64,000 nucleotides of DNA from positions 124,001 through 188,000 of the forward strand of contig PEDN01001370.1 in assembly GCA_003864495.1 (NCBI GenBank), written 5' to 3'. This document shows positions 35,501 to 48,280 of this stretch, piece after piece. This stretch comes from Nemopilema nomurai (lineage: Eukaryota; Cnidaria; Scyphozoa; Rhizostomeae; Rhizostomatidae). The notes below the pieces were generated by a model. The model had not been told where the DNA came from, searched no databases, and saw nothing but the letters and a program-made list of their open reading frames with translations. Within the stretch, counting starts at the first letter, position 1. Every line of letters starts with the position of its first letter. A program made the position numbers and the translations under genes.

Positions 35501-37688
35501 CACCCAAAACGCAGACATTCGATCCACGTTCTTGCACGTAAGTCAGGCTTTTCCATCGCCATCTTTCTTTATTACAAACGCATTATTACAAGTTGGGGAG
35601 GGGGCAATTTGTAGATTTTTTAGGGTAAGGCATGGCAATGATGCTAAGTAGTTTTGTTAGAAAATTTACACGAATAAGGGACTTTCTTCTACATGAACCC
35701 CTTGGTGGTAAAATTGCCACAAGCCATAATTAATATGCCATCTGCAAATATTTTGCCTCTTAGCTCCTTCACTGCAAGCATTTTTCCCTGAAGTCAAAAC
35801 TCTGTTTTATGTAATGATAGGAGAGGCACTTTCTTCATAGATGCCAATGCAAGCCGGAATACAGGCTTGTTGCTTGGAAGTGCCAGCCTCCCTTTCACTG
35901 GGACCCAGTCACGTGTAGCTGCGGTTGCAACCTAAGGTGCGGCTACCTGGAGCAACTTGACAAGAAACAATGCCAGTGCACATGCAAAATGGATGCCTAC
36001 ATGAAATGTGCCCAGATGAACAAGTACCTCAACCCAAGCACATGCGAATGTATGTTGACAGCAGACAAGGAAAAGGCTACGGGTCAACAATGTAAGACGA
36101 CTACTTTTCTGACGTTTTGTAACGATGATGGTTATAACAATAATATTGATAATAATGAAGGCCCTTCTGCTTGAGTCAGTAGTGAAACTGTAACACATTC
36201 ACCGCAAACACTATTTACAGCTAGAGCGTATGTAATAAATATCTTCACTCGATACTTCATGTCCGAAAATCCCTTTTTATGGCGTCATGTCGACTCGGCA
36301 AAAGTGTTGTTGATACCACGTGATACCAGGTATTCTGGAAAGTACCGTAATAGTACCACGTGCCATGGGCCTACTATGTTGTTGGCTTCAAATACTAGAA
36401 TCACCTCGCCTTTTTGATCTTATTTGTTTTATAGTTTATTGCTTGATTTCACCACTTTATATTCATGGATTCAGTTTACCATTATACTCCAGAGCTTGCT
36501 CTCCATTAGAAGACTTCATTCCTTTTCTAATTTAAAAATTGAAAACCATCGAGTAGGCTCTTCTAGCACAAGCAGAATGGAAAGGCCTAATGGAAGGCTG
36601 CATTCTACAGCAGATTCAAGCGTAACCATTCCTCCGCAGTCATCATCCTCTCTCCACAGCTTAGCACTGTACATTGTTCTAGTTGCAATGTACCACCCTG
36701 TAGATTACAATATTACTTGTAAATCATTTCAGCTTGTGAGGGCCTGCCGAGAAAGTGGATTGTCATTCTGGTGGTCAGCGGTATTGTGGTACTGCTTGTT
36801 CTTGTGTTTGACTGCACACTGTACCACAAGAAGACTGGGTCGCTGTACAAAGTTACACATTGCTGTAAAAAGAAATACAAAAAGAAAACTGAAGAACGCT
36901 CAGTATGCTTGCGTAAGTGAGCCTGCCATGTTTTTGTTTTTTGTGCGATTGGTCAATGAAAAACTGCTTGAATTTCACTACTTTCCCTAAGTAAAAGCGC
37001 ATAGGGAGGGTTACAGATGAAATGTTACAGATGAAACTACACCGCGCAACAGCATCAAGGTAAATGTAAATCTTAGATTTTCAGAAAAGAAAGCTCCCAA
37101 CTAAATTCAGCATTTTGGGAGGATTTTCATACAACCGAGTTGAAATGAAACATGATTTTTTTCAGTTGTTTCTTAGCAAAGTTTATGCCCAAAATCAAGA
37201 TCGCCATGTTCTACGAATTATAAGGCCTAGGCCATTTGACAATCCTAATGACAATAAATTTCACTGTAACACGATGTTGGCACGAAACCTAATCAAACGT
37301 TGAATTGAACAATTACAATCACATTCGTCGAACCAATCATATTTTCAAACTGTTACCCGAGGTAAAATATTTGACACGGTGATTCGTTACGTTGCATTCT
37401 ATTTACGCATTTCCAGCCTTTTTGTGGAGAATTGAAGAAATTATTAAGAATGACTTTTAGGTTCGGCACATGGCAACGTTTCATGTAGGCCTTGATTCCA
37501 GCAAGAAAGAAAGAACGAACAAATAGCGCTGCGTGTAGGAAAGAACGAGATTATTCGCGGAAGCGAGTGTTTTCCAGCGACCAGCAGGGCCAGTTTGATG
37601 TTAATCAGTATGGAATTAAGAAAATTCGTAGAATTCACCCCTGTAACCTTTTTTGTCTTCAGCAATGCGAACACCAGATGAAGGCTGA
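32558..37688 (+). CDS. Membrane-anchored VEGF-C/D-like protein, gene B (most divergent)
   Basis: Exons 32558-32606, 35204-35537, 35841-36091, 36733-36912 and 37663-37688 (phases 1, 2, 1, 1) give about 279 residues. The signal peptide is MGHILLISILLQVLSQ. The cystine-knot domain keeps all six knot cysteines: EEC, HRCRGAC, KKCV and SCSC (after sequon NDS). Positions equal to both VEGF interchain cysteines are non-Cys. The CxCxC repeats in exon 3 read CSCGC, CQCTC and CECM. The transmembrane helix (about 220-242, WIVILVVSGIVVLLVLVFD) is followed by LYHKKTGSLY, a juxtamembrane motif shared with C. The lysine-rich tail is short. The last exon is the weakest part: the phase-conserved model ends MRTPDEG, while an alternative donor GTATGC (36902) would give a different tail ending at 37725. 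Exon 3 uses the acceptor TTCTTCATAG at 35840, because the earlier AG is out of frame. Confidence 0.8.
34603..34914 (-). other. 103-codon open frame in intron 1 of gene B, unknown
   Basis: The minus-strand frame starts MRKKMARLQQKRKGNY and is hydrophilic, Ser/Lys/Asn-rich and apparently disordered. No family, splice partner or promoter is recognised. It is kept only because its composition is more protein-like than its neighbours. Confidence 0.15.
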
Positions 37689-38716
37689 AGTGCAATTCAA
37701 AATAAGGCCAAGTATCAAGATCTGAACGGCATGCAGCGATTTGATGTTAGTGCCCTTGGGAGGGCGCAGGATGCCGCTCCGTGTTGCGACTGGAACGACG
37801 CACGAGAACGATATCCTTGTTCCGGCGCCTCGTCCTGATTGGGAGGTTTCAGAAGACAAAGAGACAAGGGTTTCTGAGTACCAGGTTATCATAAGCTGGC
37901 TATGATCTTTAGTATACAGTACTACCACAGTTCTAATTGATAACTGATATGGCGTGATGTCATTGAACAATAGTGTGATGGTAATGCGATTTATATATTG
38001 AAAGTGTTGTATTAAACAAACCGCCTAAAACGGTAGCGTTGTCTCTACTGTGAGTTGTAATAAAACGGTTTTTATCAATAAAATAAAATAGCACTCATTC
38101 TAAACACACTCCAATAGAAAAATTAATAGAGTCACCTTGATAGCCAAGACATTGCTAATACACAAGCACAAACGCCTGCGCTTGAAGTAAACATAAACCA
38201 ACAACAAATTTTCGTTCAACAATCGTTCTCCTTAATTCATCCACGTAGCAGGCGTTTTCCACTCCAATCCTGGGCAACAGGCGTTTCTTCATTCGTGTTT
38301 CAATGAGAAAGTCCACGGCTGTCGCAAACCAATCTGCTTGGCAAACGCTCTTCTGGGTAGACATACCATGTGGGTACATGATGCTTAATTTACTTATAGC
38401 CAGTTTAAGCTAATATGACTGCTTTAACGAAAAAGAATGATTCCTAATCACTCGTTTATTGTGGAGTTGATTGGTCAAATGCCGGAAAAAATAATGTCAA
38501 AATATTTCGCAGCATCACTTTTTGAAATTGCCTCCAAAACCCCAACCCCAACCCCCCCCCCCCCCCTAAACAATAATCAACTTTCTAGAAGCACAGCCTG
38601 CACAGCTCATGCGAAACGTTCAAACGCAGGAAGCTTTGATTCTCAAAGCACCCGCTATTAGTTCTCGAAAAACTTCTCTGAGGGGCGGTTTCGATGGAAA
38701 TATTTGGTGCAATAAG
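37689..38716. other. 3' side of VEGF-like gene B and spacer
   Basis: Probable 3' UTR, with AATAAA motifs near 38078-38088. A GC-richer stretch at 37740-37880 stays open for about 50 codons in one plus frame and may be part of an alternative gene B tail. A poly(C) tract lies at about 38551-38566. Nothing else recognised. Confidence 0.4.
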
Positions 38717-39566
38717 CGATTTCACAGTTTTTGCCGCCATTATGAATTGGCAAAAATGGCGGACACGCAGCAAGTGAGCAAATTACCGCAGAATTTCCAG
38801 TCAATTTTGTAGCTAGAATTGCTGATAAAATTAGGAAGTAATCAGCTACATTATAATTTAAATGTTCCTTTTTTACAATTAGCAACTCACAAATAGCGTT
38901 CCTTGCTTTTTCCCTTGTGATTTCACTGCTGATTTTGACCAGGCTGAAATAAGTCCTCTTTCACCTCTCGTACAAAAAACTGATTTTCGATTAAAACCTT
39001 AGTGTAACTCGTTATTTCTAGCCTGTTTACAACCATCTTGAGTTGGACTCTCTTCAGAAATCCATTTGACGTCAATAAAACCTGTACGAGACATCGTGAC
39101 CACTTCTATGATCGTGACGCATGTTTTGAGTCAAATGCTATTTGGGGAAGTTCCTGCATGCATGTTGTTATTGACGGAGGATTCCCCTGTATGGCATGAG
39201 GGGCAATATCTGCTAGGTAGAAATAGATGATATCCTTATTGAACCCTTCCTGATTGGCTATTCACATACCCCTCCACTTGCAAACGTCCTGCTTTAGCTG
39301 ACTCACAAGCAGTGTATTTTTAAAAAAACGTCAGTTTTCCTTAGACAGACAGGGAAGATGAAGTTTTTTGAAAATAGCAAGGAACGCTGTTTGTGAGTTA
39401 CTAATTGTAAAAAAGGAACATTTAAATTATAATTTAGCTGATTATTTCCTAATTTTATCAGCAATTCTAGCTACAAAATTGACTGGAAATTCTGCGGTAA
39501 TTTGCTCACTTGCTGCGTGTCCGCCATTTTTGCCAATTCATAATGGCGGCAAAAACTGTGAAATCG
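38717..39566. mobile_element. Foldback element with 191-bp inverted arms
   Basis: Arms at 38717-38907 and 39376-39566 are exact reverse complements apart from about four mismatches, and they enclose a 468-bp centre without coding capacity. The outer ends read CGATTTCACAGTTTTTGCC. A clear target-site duplication is not visible. The right end lies only 30 bp beyond the stop codon of the TRAF3-like gene, so the whole element would be transcribed in that gene's 3' UTR. Near-identity of the arms implies recent origin or gene conversion. Confidence 0.9.
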
Positions 39567-39596
39567 AACAAGGTGCTGCGAAACTTTTCACCTGTA

Positions 39597-42500
39597 TCAG
39601 GAGAAAGGTGTCCGAAGTGTAGAGGTATCCACGATGATCTGAATAAAGATGCAGTTGTTCTTGATGTAGACTTCATTCGCAATTTTGCGGTGACTAACAA
39701 ACAGCGGCACTCCAGAAGCGATATTCATGTCCGATTTAGGCCGGCGAAAACTCGATGATGCTGCGTCGGGCCTGAAGGCCTCTGTAGGATGGGCATTTCC
39801 CTCTTGTGACAACAGTTTCATGGTGATTTTGCAGGGAAACGGCCAGTCAAGCATTGCGTCGTATTCGCCTCTCATCACGACAAAGAACAGAGATATATGG
39901 CTTCCCTTGCCTTGCCCGTCTCCGTTTAAGTAGATCCGGGCGCACATCTTGTAGCCGAAACGGCTGCGGAAGAGAAGGACGCGTTAAAAGTGAGCATAGT
40001 TTCTTGGTTGAAGTATACCGTTCCGAGGGTGTTAGAGGCTTGGATGTCACTTTTTTAATTGGGGCAAGAGCTCCAAAATAAACTAAGATGGCGATGAAGG
40101 TGCTAGGACCACACTGTTTAACCGCTAAAGCCAGCAGAGCAGGGCTGGAACTTTAAATCATTTTCAAAGTTGTCAATTTTTAATCAAAACTGTCCCTCCA
40201 GATGCTAATGGCCATGTCTCTCTCAACAAACACTGAATTTTTTTGCTTATTAATTTCGCTTTCTTTTTTATTTTGCTAAATATTAAGGCCCCGTTCACAC
40301 GGGAACCCAATCGTTTCGTTTCATTTTATTTCCAATTTCTGGAACGGAATAGGATACTGTTCACACGGTAACGGAACGATTACGTATCGATTTTTGTTTA
40401 TGTTCAGACGGGAACGCAATCGTTCCGTTCTGCAATTTGTGCGCCAAAATTAGCAAATGATCTTTAATGCGCATGTCCATAATAGGGATTGATTTCGTCA
40501 TTCTGATTTATCTCTGAGCCGATTTCGTTGGTTTTAAAACAATTTGAATAAAAAATCATCGGATGGAGAATGCTAAAGCGCCCCAAAAGTGCAAGCTCAT
40601 GGTAAAATAGAAGCCAAACCTAAAGGGAAGGGACTTCAAAGGTTGCAGAATGGTGTTGAGTATTTTAAATGGACGGACAACGAGAGTGTAGCTAGTGAAA
40701 CTGCAAGAAGACCAAAAGTGTTTGTGAAATCCTCCATTTTCTTCGCTGTGATTACTATTGTCACCTGCTTCCCACAACAACAACACAGACGCAAGTGCCA
40801 AAGGCGAAACTCTTATCGTTCCAATTTTTGGACCAGTTCTACGCGTTCACACGGGAACGGAACGGAATGATTGCGTACTGTTCCACTTTTAGTATCACTT
40901 ATTTTATCGTTCCGCTTTTTGGAACGGAACGATGTCATTTTTAGCGGAACGGAGAAGAACGGAACGGAGAAGAACGGAACGGAGAAGAACGGAATGGAGA
41001 AGAACGGAACGGAACGTGTGAACAGGGCCTTGATTATGAGGCTCAAAAAGCGGCCAATTGACAACAGCATTAAGAGACACAGTACTTTAACAGGAAGGCA
41101 CACGAGCTTCCAGGTGCCTTAGCATTGCCTGCAGCCGAAACGACATTTGGTACGCAATTGATCAAAGTGCCACGAACCTGGTGTAGAAGGGAGGGCTATA
41201 CAAAGATGGCGTCTTGCCAGTAATCGCATCCTGCATTCGCCTCGTGTAATTATCAATCTTCCACAGCAACTTGCCGTCAAAGGAGGTCGACTCCAGTAGC
41301 TGCAGCTTCAAGTTCAACTCCGCAATTTGCACGTCTTGGATGGCCAACTGACTCTCCAGCTTTTCCATACGTTTGCTTGTGTCTTCAACATCGCTTTTCG
41401 AAGGGCCTGCAGAAGGAAACGGATGTTTATTGCTTCTAATCTGAGAGCAATTTGCACTAAAAAGCTGCCTCGCATGACAATGATGACTCAACCGAGGCTA
41501 CTTTCATACTACAAGCCTTACTCTCTACATTCTGAATTCAAGACTCTTTATGAAAACAGAAAGATTGGAACAACGACTGACTCACTTGAATGAGCAAACA
41601 AGTGTGACAAAAATGGGAAACTACATCATTGGTGCACATGATCTATGACAAGTGGATTACTGCCCGAGGGGTCAATCTGTCCATTCCAGAACTACTGAGC
41701 ATTTTGGAAAACACTTCGAAAAAAATTTCCATCTAAACCTGACTAAAATAAAACTTTCTGTGCAGGTAAACCCGCAACATAGAATTTATTTTGTTGTATG
41801 CAGATTTTCAAAGAGGACGTCTTGGCGTGCTATTGAAGTTCTTACTACTTTTGACCCGTTGACCCAGCATTCTAAAATCCCTAGTTACGATGTAAAATTC
41901 CTTTCACAATGGTCTTCCTACGAAAACTTGATAAGAATAAGCCTTTCATGAACAAACAGATAAACCTACCCAACCAAAGAACAAACTCGGCTATAAGAAA
42001 ACCACCTGGTTTTAGAATGAAGAGGGCCCTAGAAAACTACTTGGTACCAGAAAGAAGAGGGCCTAAAAAACAACCTGGCTCTAGAAAGAAAAGGGGCCTA
42101 AGAAAACTACTTGGTTCTGGAAGAAAACAACCTGGTTCTACTTTGATAAGGTCCCCAGAGGCGATTTTCGTACCTTCATGTCCAGACTTTGATGTTTCCG
42201 GCACTTTAACCACAGCCTCACTCGCTTCTTGCCTTAGCATGTCTGTCTTCTGCTGAATCCTCCTCGCTTGATCTCTCAAAAACTCCACATTAAGAGCCAC
42301 AGATTTCCCACTCTCCCTTTCTAAGAAGTCTTGATGCCCTTCCGTCTCCTGGTTTCTACGCCTAAGAGTCGAAATATCTGCTGCAGCTGCATTAAATCTT
42401 GACTGCAAATCTATATGATCCTTCTTCAAAGCATCAATTTCCTTTCCTGCAAACAACGCAAGGCCCATTAAGACAAAAAATCAGCAATTATATCCAATCG

Positions 42501-45500
42501 CGAATTTTTATTTTGTTCAGTAACACTATCAACCATATGTTTCTATTTGTCGTCATCCGGTCCATGAGAAGGTAAACACAAAATAATTCTGGTTAGCAAG
42601 TCCAATAACACCATTTACAGTTGACTTCAAACAAAGCAATAGGCTCAGATTGAAAATTGCTGGGAGTGGACAAAGATGCTAATGAATGCTTTGAAATTTA
42701 AAGGAAACAGAATTGTAACTGATGTTTGTGTTAAGCGTTCTTCAGATAGCAGTGCATCGCCTGATATGCAAACGATGGAAGTTCTATCCTTAACAACCAA
42801 AACCGTCAATCATTAAAAACAAAAATACTTTGAATCTTTTTTTGTTGCTGTTGCTGTGCTGCAACGCACCGCCAAAGAATCTAGAGCTAAAAATTGGACT
42901 AACTGCAATAGACGACCGAAGAATCTAGTGCTAAAAAGTGGACTAGCCTTGAACGACGACTTGCTGTTCCAGCAGGCCAGCTTTTGTAGCCCATTGCCCC
43001 ATCTTCCTTTGCAGTTCACTGTTGGTCGCATCCATTTGGCTGGCGTGGTGTGCAGCTAGCTTAAGGTGGTGGTGAGTCTCTTTCCGAAGGTGTTTCTCCA
43101 TCACTTCCTTCTTTCCCTGTCGATGGCACAACCAACGAAATAAGCGTCGTGTTTTTCACATGACAGCAAAGCAAACTGACCTGCCCAGCCTTTGGCCAGT
43201 TTGCCCCACTATAGCGGGTTGCACTTTAGCTGGTTTCCTTAGAGATGTTTTCATTGCGGGTACAAATCACATTGGTGCACCGTCCTCTCAAGGGATTCAT
43301 GCTGTCATGGTCAGTGTGTTATCAACCCGATTAACTATGATTTATACGTTCCACTATGCGTGGAATCAGTCAAGGCCATTTACACCCAGCTTTCCGTTTG
43401 GCCCGGCGCCGCTTACACTGGGCTTTCTCGAGTCGGGATCACTTTGGATCCTTTTAGTATACCGATCCAAAGTGATGCGGCGTACCGTTGCTACGGATAG
43501 CTAGGAGTGGCGTAAACGGAAGGCCAATCCGTATCACTTTGCATTCGGATCAAAAAGTGATCCGTAACAGTGTAAACCGGGCCCAAACACGGATAGGTCT
43601 GTACGAAACTGATATCTGTTCCGTTCGGGACTTTATATTTTGACTGCGCTGCTGAGGCAAGTACATTTCAAACCGTTACGTTTGGCGCCCGTTAAAACGG
43701 TCAGAACTAAATGCAACCGGCCCAAAAGAGAACGGATATGAAACGAGGCTAGTTAAAAATGATTCTTTTGTCTTTCTCATGCCCACCAAATGCTAAAGAA
43801 AGCTGACTTGTTGGCAATCAGTCGTTAATTTTCTGATAGACAAAATAAATAGAAAATAACATTTTTCGTCCCATGTTGAAATAAATTGTCGTTATTACAA
43901 ACGACAATATAAATAATGTTCAGACCTCAAGAAAAACTAGGAACATTAGCCAAGAAAGAGCAGGCACCCCTATCCAAAGCTCGTGCAAAATGTCACCCTA
44001 ACCCTAACCCTAACCCTTACGCGATCGCCTCAAAAGACAATATTCGAATTAAGTCCATAAAGGTTGTCTTAAGACAGCCTAAAGAGGCCAATAGTTACCA
44101 AAAGGTCAGTCAAATTTTGGCAATAAGAAGTATTGCTTTGATTTGAAATAGACAAATCAATTAGTTTTTTTATCAATAACCTCCTTTGACTCTGCATTGA
44201 AAACCACTTTGCTTATAAGAGATAATTTGTTCGCTATGCATAAAAATAACTTACCCTAAACATGCAACCACAAAATGAGAATTGGCATGCACTCTCGGCA
44301 TTTGGGCAAAACTTTTCATAGTGCTCATGCAATAAAATACGTGGGACCTTTTCAGCACCACAGTTAAATTTGCAGTCTACTGGCAAATACTCGCATGCAT
44401 CGTAATGACCCTACAAAGAGATTTAAAGAAGTGTCAAGCACTCATACGTCACAATTCAACTCGCCATCGCAGCAACCGAGTGGGACGTTTTGATGAGCTA
44501 TCCATTTCTCAGCGGGAATATGAACGGAGACACGAGTGTACCAATTGGAAGGCCATTTGGTTCTGTAACAGAATCGTAGAGCTCTTCGGGGATTTTTCTC
44601 CACACCAATGCTTGCTCGTCCTCGTAATTCGCCACCATGCTGCTTGTCGCAAGAAATTCCATGACAAATGCATAACAAGAAATGATGAACATTTCAAAGC
44701 GAAACAGTGCTCATAGTGCTTATTGGAAGGGCAGTCTTCAAACAGTCACGGAGCAGTTAAAGGGTTGATATGATGCAATACCTGGAGGTTTCCAACGGCC
44801 ACTTGCATCTTACAATATTGGCAATCAACTTCTCTGCGTGCGCATGTCTCATCGAGGTGCTTGTCCAACTGGTATCTTGGGACCCTTTCTCCACATTCAG
44901 CAGGACAAAGGATATCTTCATATACACACGATGTGATATGGGCCTGAATCAAACATAGCTCGGAAATTGGTAAGCTGTCACTTCTAAACCGAACAGCATG
45001 TATTCATAAAGATTCGCCTGTATTCTGTAGGCTAGTGGTCGACAAGCATTTTAAAGGCAGTGAAGTGCAAATAAAAATGCAATTTACACGTCGCTACGAC
45101 TATCAGTGCATCAACGGTCTGAGAAGGTCTCACCAGCTGCAGCCAAGGCTGTCATGGAAATCCATCTCAGATGATCGTCTAGAAATGGGCTAAAACAGCC
45201 GAAACGACCTGGTGCAGAAAAGGCTTCGTCATCTACCATCACAACGGGAGCAGCATTTTCTCTACTACATATATAAATTTCTGCAGAGTTGGTTATGAAA
45301 AGACCCGACATCTCGCCAGGCTTAGAAACCAAACCAAAATGCCACGGGCTGGGCAGCCACCGACTCGAGACAGACTGTGCACCTTTCTTGCTCATCCGTA
45401 CCTGGTACATAGTGGGTCTGGTACCCAGGGTAGCTCATCCGTAGCCTTGATAGGACCGTCTTGTGACACGACACGATCTGGTGCTAATTCGAAACTCAGT

Positions 45501-46576
45501 CCCAACAAACAGAACAATCAAATGACTAAAAAAATTCGTTGTTTCTAGAAGAAGGAATTATTGCGTCCAACGAAATAAACATGAGAAAACGAAAAACTAA
45601 ATCGCGTTTGTGTAAAACGAAACTAAAATGAAAAGTTAATTCTGTAACAGCATTTGTGAAAGTTTGAATTCTTTCTTCAACAAGTTAACGATTGATGAAA
45701 ACAGTTTTTGGTATCAACAATTGATTACCAAAATTTTATTTACCATATCGCTGTCATACGGAAATCATAATGGCGGTCCTTTGAATAGTTATGTTGATTA
45801 AAAATGCATCTTGCATCCTTACAAAATTGGTCGAAGAAAGCTTGACCAAATTTTGAGATCTAAATTCAGTTAAGACGAACAGTTGGGTCGAAAAACCCTC
45901 ACGAAAACTAGTTGTTGAGGGCGACCTACAAAATTCTTTTCGCAAGTACCTCAAATTCACGAATGGCGCCTTCCCATTTGCACCCATTGTCCCGGTACAC
46001 ACAATATGTTTGCAAATCAAGGACTTCCCTCTTTGCGTAGGTGTCAGGAAAGACTTGTGAGGTAAGAATGATTGATTGGTCTACAGGACAAATGATGCCC
46101 AACTTGCCACTAAAACATAAATTTGAGATTTTCACCAAAAATGGATCGTTAGAATGAAGCGAGGAGCATTCATTTTCAAGGACCCTTAGCCAAGGGGGAA
46201 AATAGCTTTACCGTTCTAAATTACATACCCCCTTGAGTTTAATGAATATTCGTTAAAATTATGTATGGAAATTGCAAATAAATTAAGAAAAAAATTAGAT
46301 TGCATCAAATACCAAAATGCCACAATGCAACATATTGAGCAACAGTGCTATTTACAATAGAACGGGAGTCACACTTTTGCGGAAATTTTTCTCAGTCTTA
46401 GACAACATAGGAATGATAGTCACATCAAACCTTCTTGCTTCAAGGTCTTCGTAGCATTCCTTGCACAAACGGTGGCCACACTCAGTCTGGAAAGGCTCGC
46501 GCAAAGCTAATTTGCAGACTGGACACTGGTGGTGACACTCGAGAGGTTTAACGAAATTCCCATCGTACCCAACCAT
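39597..46576 (-). CDS. TRAF3-like signalling adaptor / E3 ligase
   Basis: Eight coding exons: 46431-46576, 45950-46109, 44782-44943, 44255-44410, 42948-43116, 42174-42446, 41178-41406 and 39597-39963. They give 553 residues, matching TRAF3/TRAF5 length, and every phase agrees. In order: a RING finger (about 14-59; CPVCKLALREPFQTECGHRLCKEC, ending CPVD across the first intron); TRAF-type zinc fingers (about 80-208; CxxxC...H...C repeats such as CPAECGERVPRYQLDKHLDETC); a coiled coil (about 220-400); and a C-terminal MATH domain (about 405-553) with LLWKIDNY, SPPFYT, GYKMCARIYLNGDGQGKGSH, MRGEYDAMLDWPF and DMNIASGVPLFV. TRAFs link TNF/IL-1/Toll-type receptors to kinase and NF-kB signalling in the cytoplasm. 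The intron after 42948-43116 appears to be GC-AG. An acceptor at 46591 lies just upstream of the ATG. Introns carry several small repeat elements. Confidence 0.93.
40285..41031. mobile_element. MITE-like element with GTTCACACG ends and GGAACGGA arrays
   Basis: The left end AAGGCCCCGTTCACACGGG is mirrored at the right by ACGTGTGAACAGGGCCTT. The interior is built from many copies of GGAACGGA or its complement, including a local tandem of GGAACGGAGAAGAAC units at 40950-41015. No coding frame. It lies in the last intron of the TRAF3-like gene. The target duplication is not clear. Confidence 0.75.
43400..43584. mobile_element. Small TIR element with TTACACTG / GATCACTTT motifs
   Basis: The ends read GGCCCGG-x-TTACACTG and, inverted, CAGTGTAAACCGGGCC. 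The interior repeats GATCACTTT/AAAGTGATC motifs in both orientations. About 185 bp, inside a TRAF3-like intron. It resembles the neighbouring GTTCACACG element in style but not in sequence. Confidence 0.6.
43996..44019. repeat. Interstitial telomeric-type repeat (CCCTAA)n
   Basis: Just under four units of CCCTAA in a TRAF3-like intron. It is short; it matches the TTAGGG telomere type used by cnidarians and most animals. Confidence 0.85.
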
Positions 46577-46590
46577 TGTTTTTAATTGAG

Positions 46591-48240
46591 CTGAAATGAA
46601 TAAAATCATAAAGGAGTCTAATGTGAAAATGTTTGCCTCATAAATTCTCCAGGGGATCTCACGTAAAAAAAGTTACTTCAATAAGCCCGTCAGTACACTG
46701 GGATGGCGGCATTTACTTTTTCCCAATAATATTGAGTCTATTCTCTATTTCAGCTACAGACAACCAAATCATTTACCTGTCCCGTTTACACATACTTAAA
46801 AAGAGATGGCACCATTTTTGAAGATTAGAAACCAACAAATGAACAAGTTTCCAGCTCTCGATGCTTTAAGTAAATAAATGTTTCGTATTGTAGAACTTCA
46901 AAATAGCAAGGAACAGCAGAACCATAACTTTTACATACTTTAATTATCTTCAGTATAACACTTCTCTGTATATTCAAACGTTAGTGTCAACAAGATATTT
47001 GCTTTTGGTTCCTTGTATAAGATAGGTGAAGCTCCAACTTCAGCAAAGCTGCTTTTTATTTCAGCTTTCGTGCCTCACTATCTAAAATATCACAGAATGG
47101 CTCATCCAGATTGGCAATGATGCATTCCAAAGATCTTGTAAGCAAGGCTTCTGATTCGAGCAGTTCAGGCAATATGCCATCTAAATGAGCTCAAACTCTA
47201 TACCTTGTCTCCAATACCTCAGAGTAATATGTGTATTGATAATTAAATCTGTTTGTTGCAGCAATTGCTGTGCAAGTGTTCAATGTTGTGCAAGGAAACA
47301 TCCGCTTGCCCACAAACACATCAAACACCTTTTTCATTTAAATTCATGCATCTGAAAACCCAACTTGCTAAGGACCAGAGTTGAACTGGGACATAGCATA
47401 CTGTGGAAATGATAGGGTAAAAGCAATATAATTTGAATTGCAATTTTTACAACATACATACCACTGAATTTTATGATTTAGCATTTGCCAAATGGTTTCT
47501 CTGATTTTACTTTGTCTTTTTACTTTTACCTTTGGTCTCAAAATGCAGGACTAATTAGATCAACCAAAGGGTTCTCTAGCAATTCAAAACTATCTGTGCA
47601 ATGTTATAAAAGTAATTTTAACAAATCAAATGCAGCATCCACATTATATAAAAAGATTGAGTGGTTGTATGCTTCAATCAGAACATTGATTCTGAAGATT
47701 AGAAGTAGGGGCTGCAACTCTACAAATGAACCTGGAAGCTATGACCTGTGAGATAACCAACTATGACAGCATTCTATAATATGGAGTAAATAAGCCAAGT
47801 ACTGTGGATTTTTTCATTTCAAATGTTGAAAGACTCAAAAAGTACATTTACAAGGTGTAAGAATGTGATTATATAAAAATTTTATTATGAGAAATTGATG
47901 CTTTGTTGTTATTATTATTATTATTTCAAAATTTTTACATGAGGGTGATGTTGATTGCCGGTTAACCACTGGATAGCAGGCCAAGTCCTTGGCTTTAGTA
48001 TCCAGTTCTTTTCTTATCTTTACTGTTCCTAACAGGCAAGATTTCTGCACGAGTTCTGTGCTACATTCTATTTAAATTTTCTTCACCCTGTTCTTATGTT
48101 CTTTTCAATCTCCAAAAAGAGCTCCAATGATTATTATTATTATCCAGTCAATTTTATTATCATTATTATTATTATTATCATTATTATTTTGAAGTTGTTT
48201 TTCTTTAGATTTCTGACTTAACAATTTTCTAACCGGGTTG
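46591..48240. other. 5' flank of TRAF3-like gene and intergenic DNA
   Basis: No coding family recognised. It should hold the TRAF3-like 5' UTR exon and promoter on the minus strand. ATT/TTA-rich simple repeats occur at 47908-47926 and 48128-48188. Confidence 0.4.
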
Positions 48241-48280
48241 CTACCTGCAACTTAAGGCGAGAAAAAGGTTGTGATGGCGG

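Noticed and set aside
38658..39622. Similar proteins from 38658-38885 (minus) and 39368-39622 (plus) as a gene pair
   Set aside because: They are shadows of the two arms of the foldback element and have no family match.
45111..45410. 99-codon minus-strand frame as a TRAF exon
   Set aside because: It lies in TRAF intron 2; the flanking exons join in phase without it, and its sequence is not TRAF-like.
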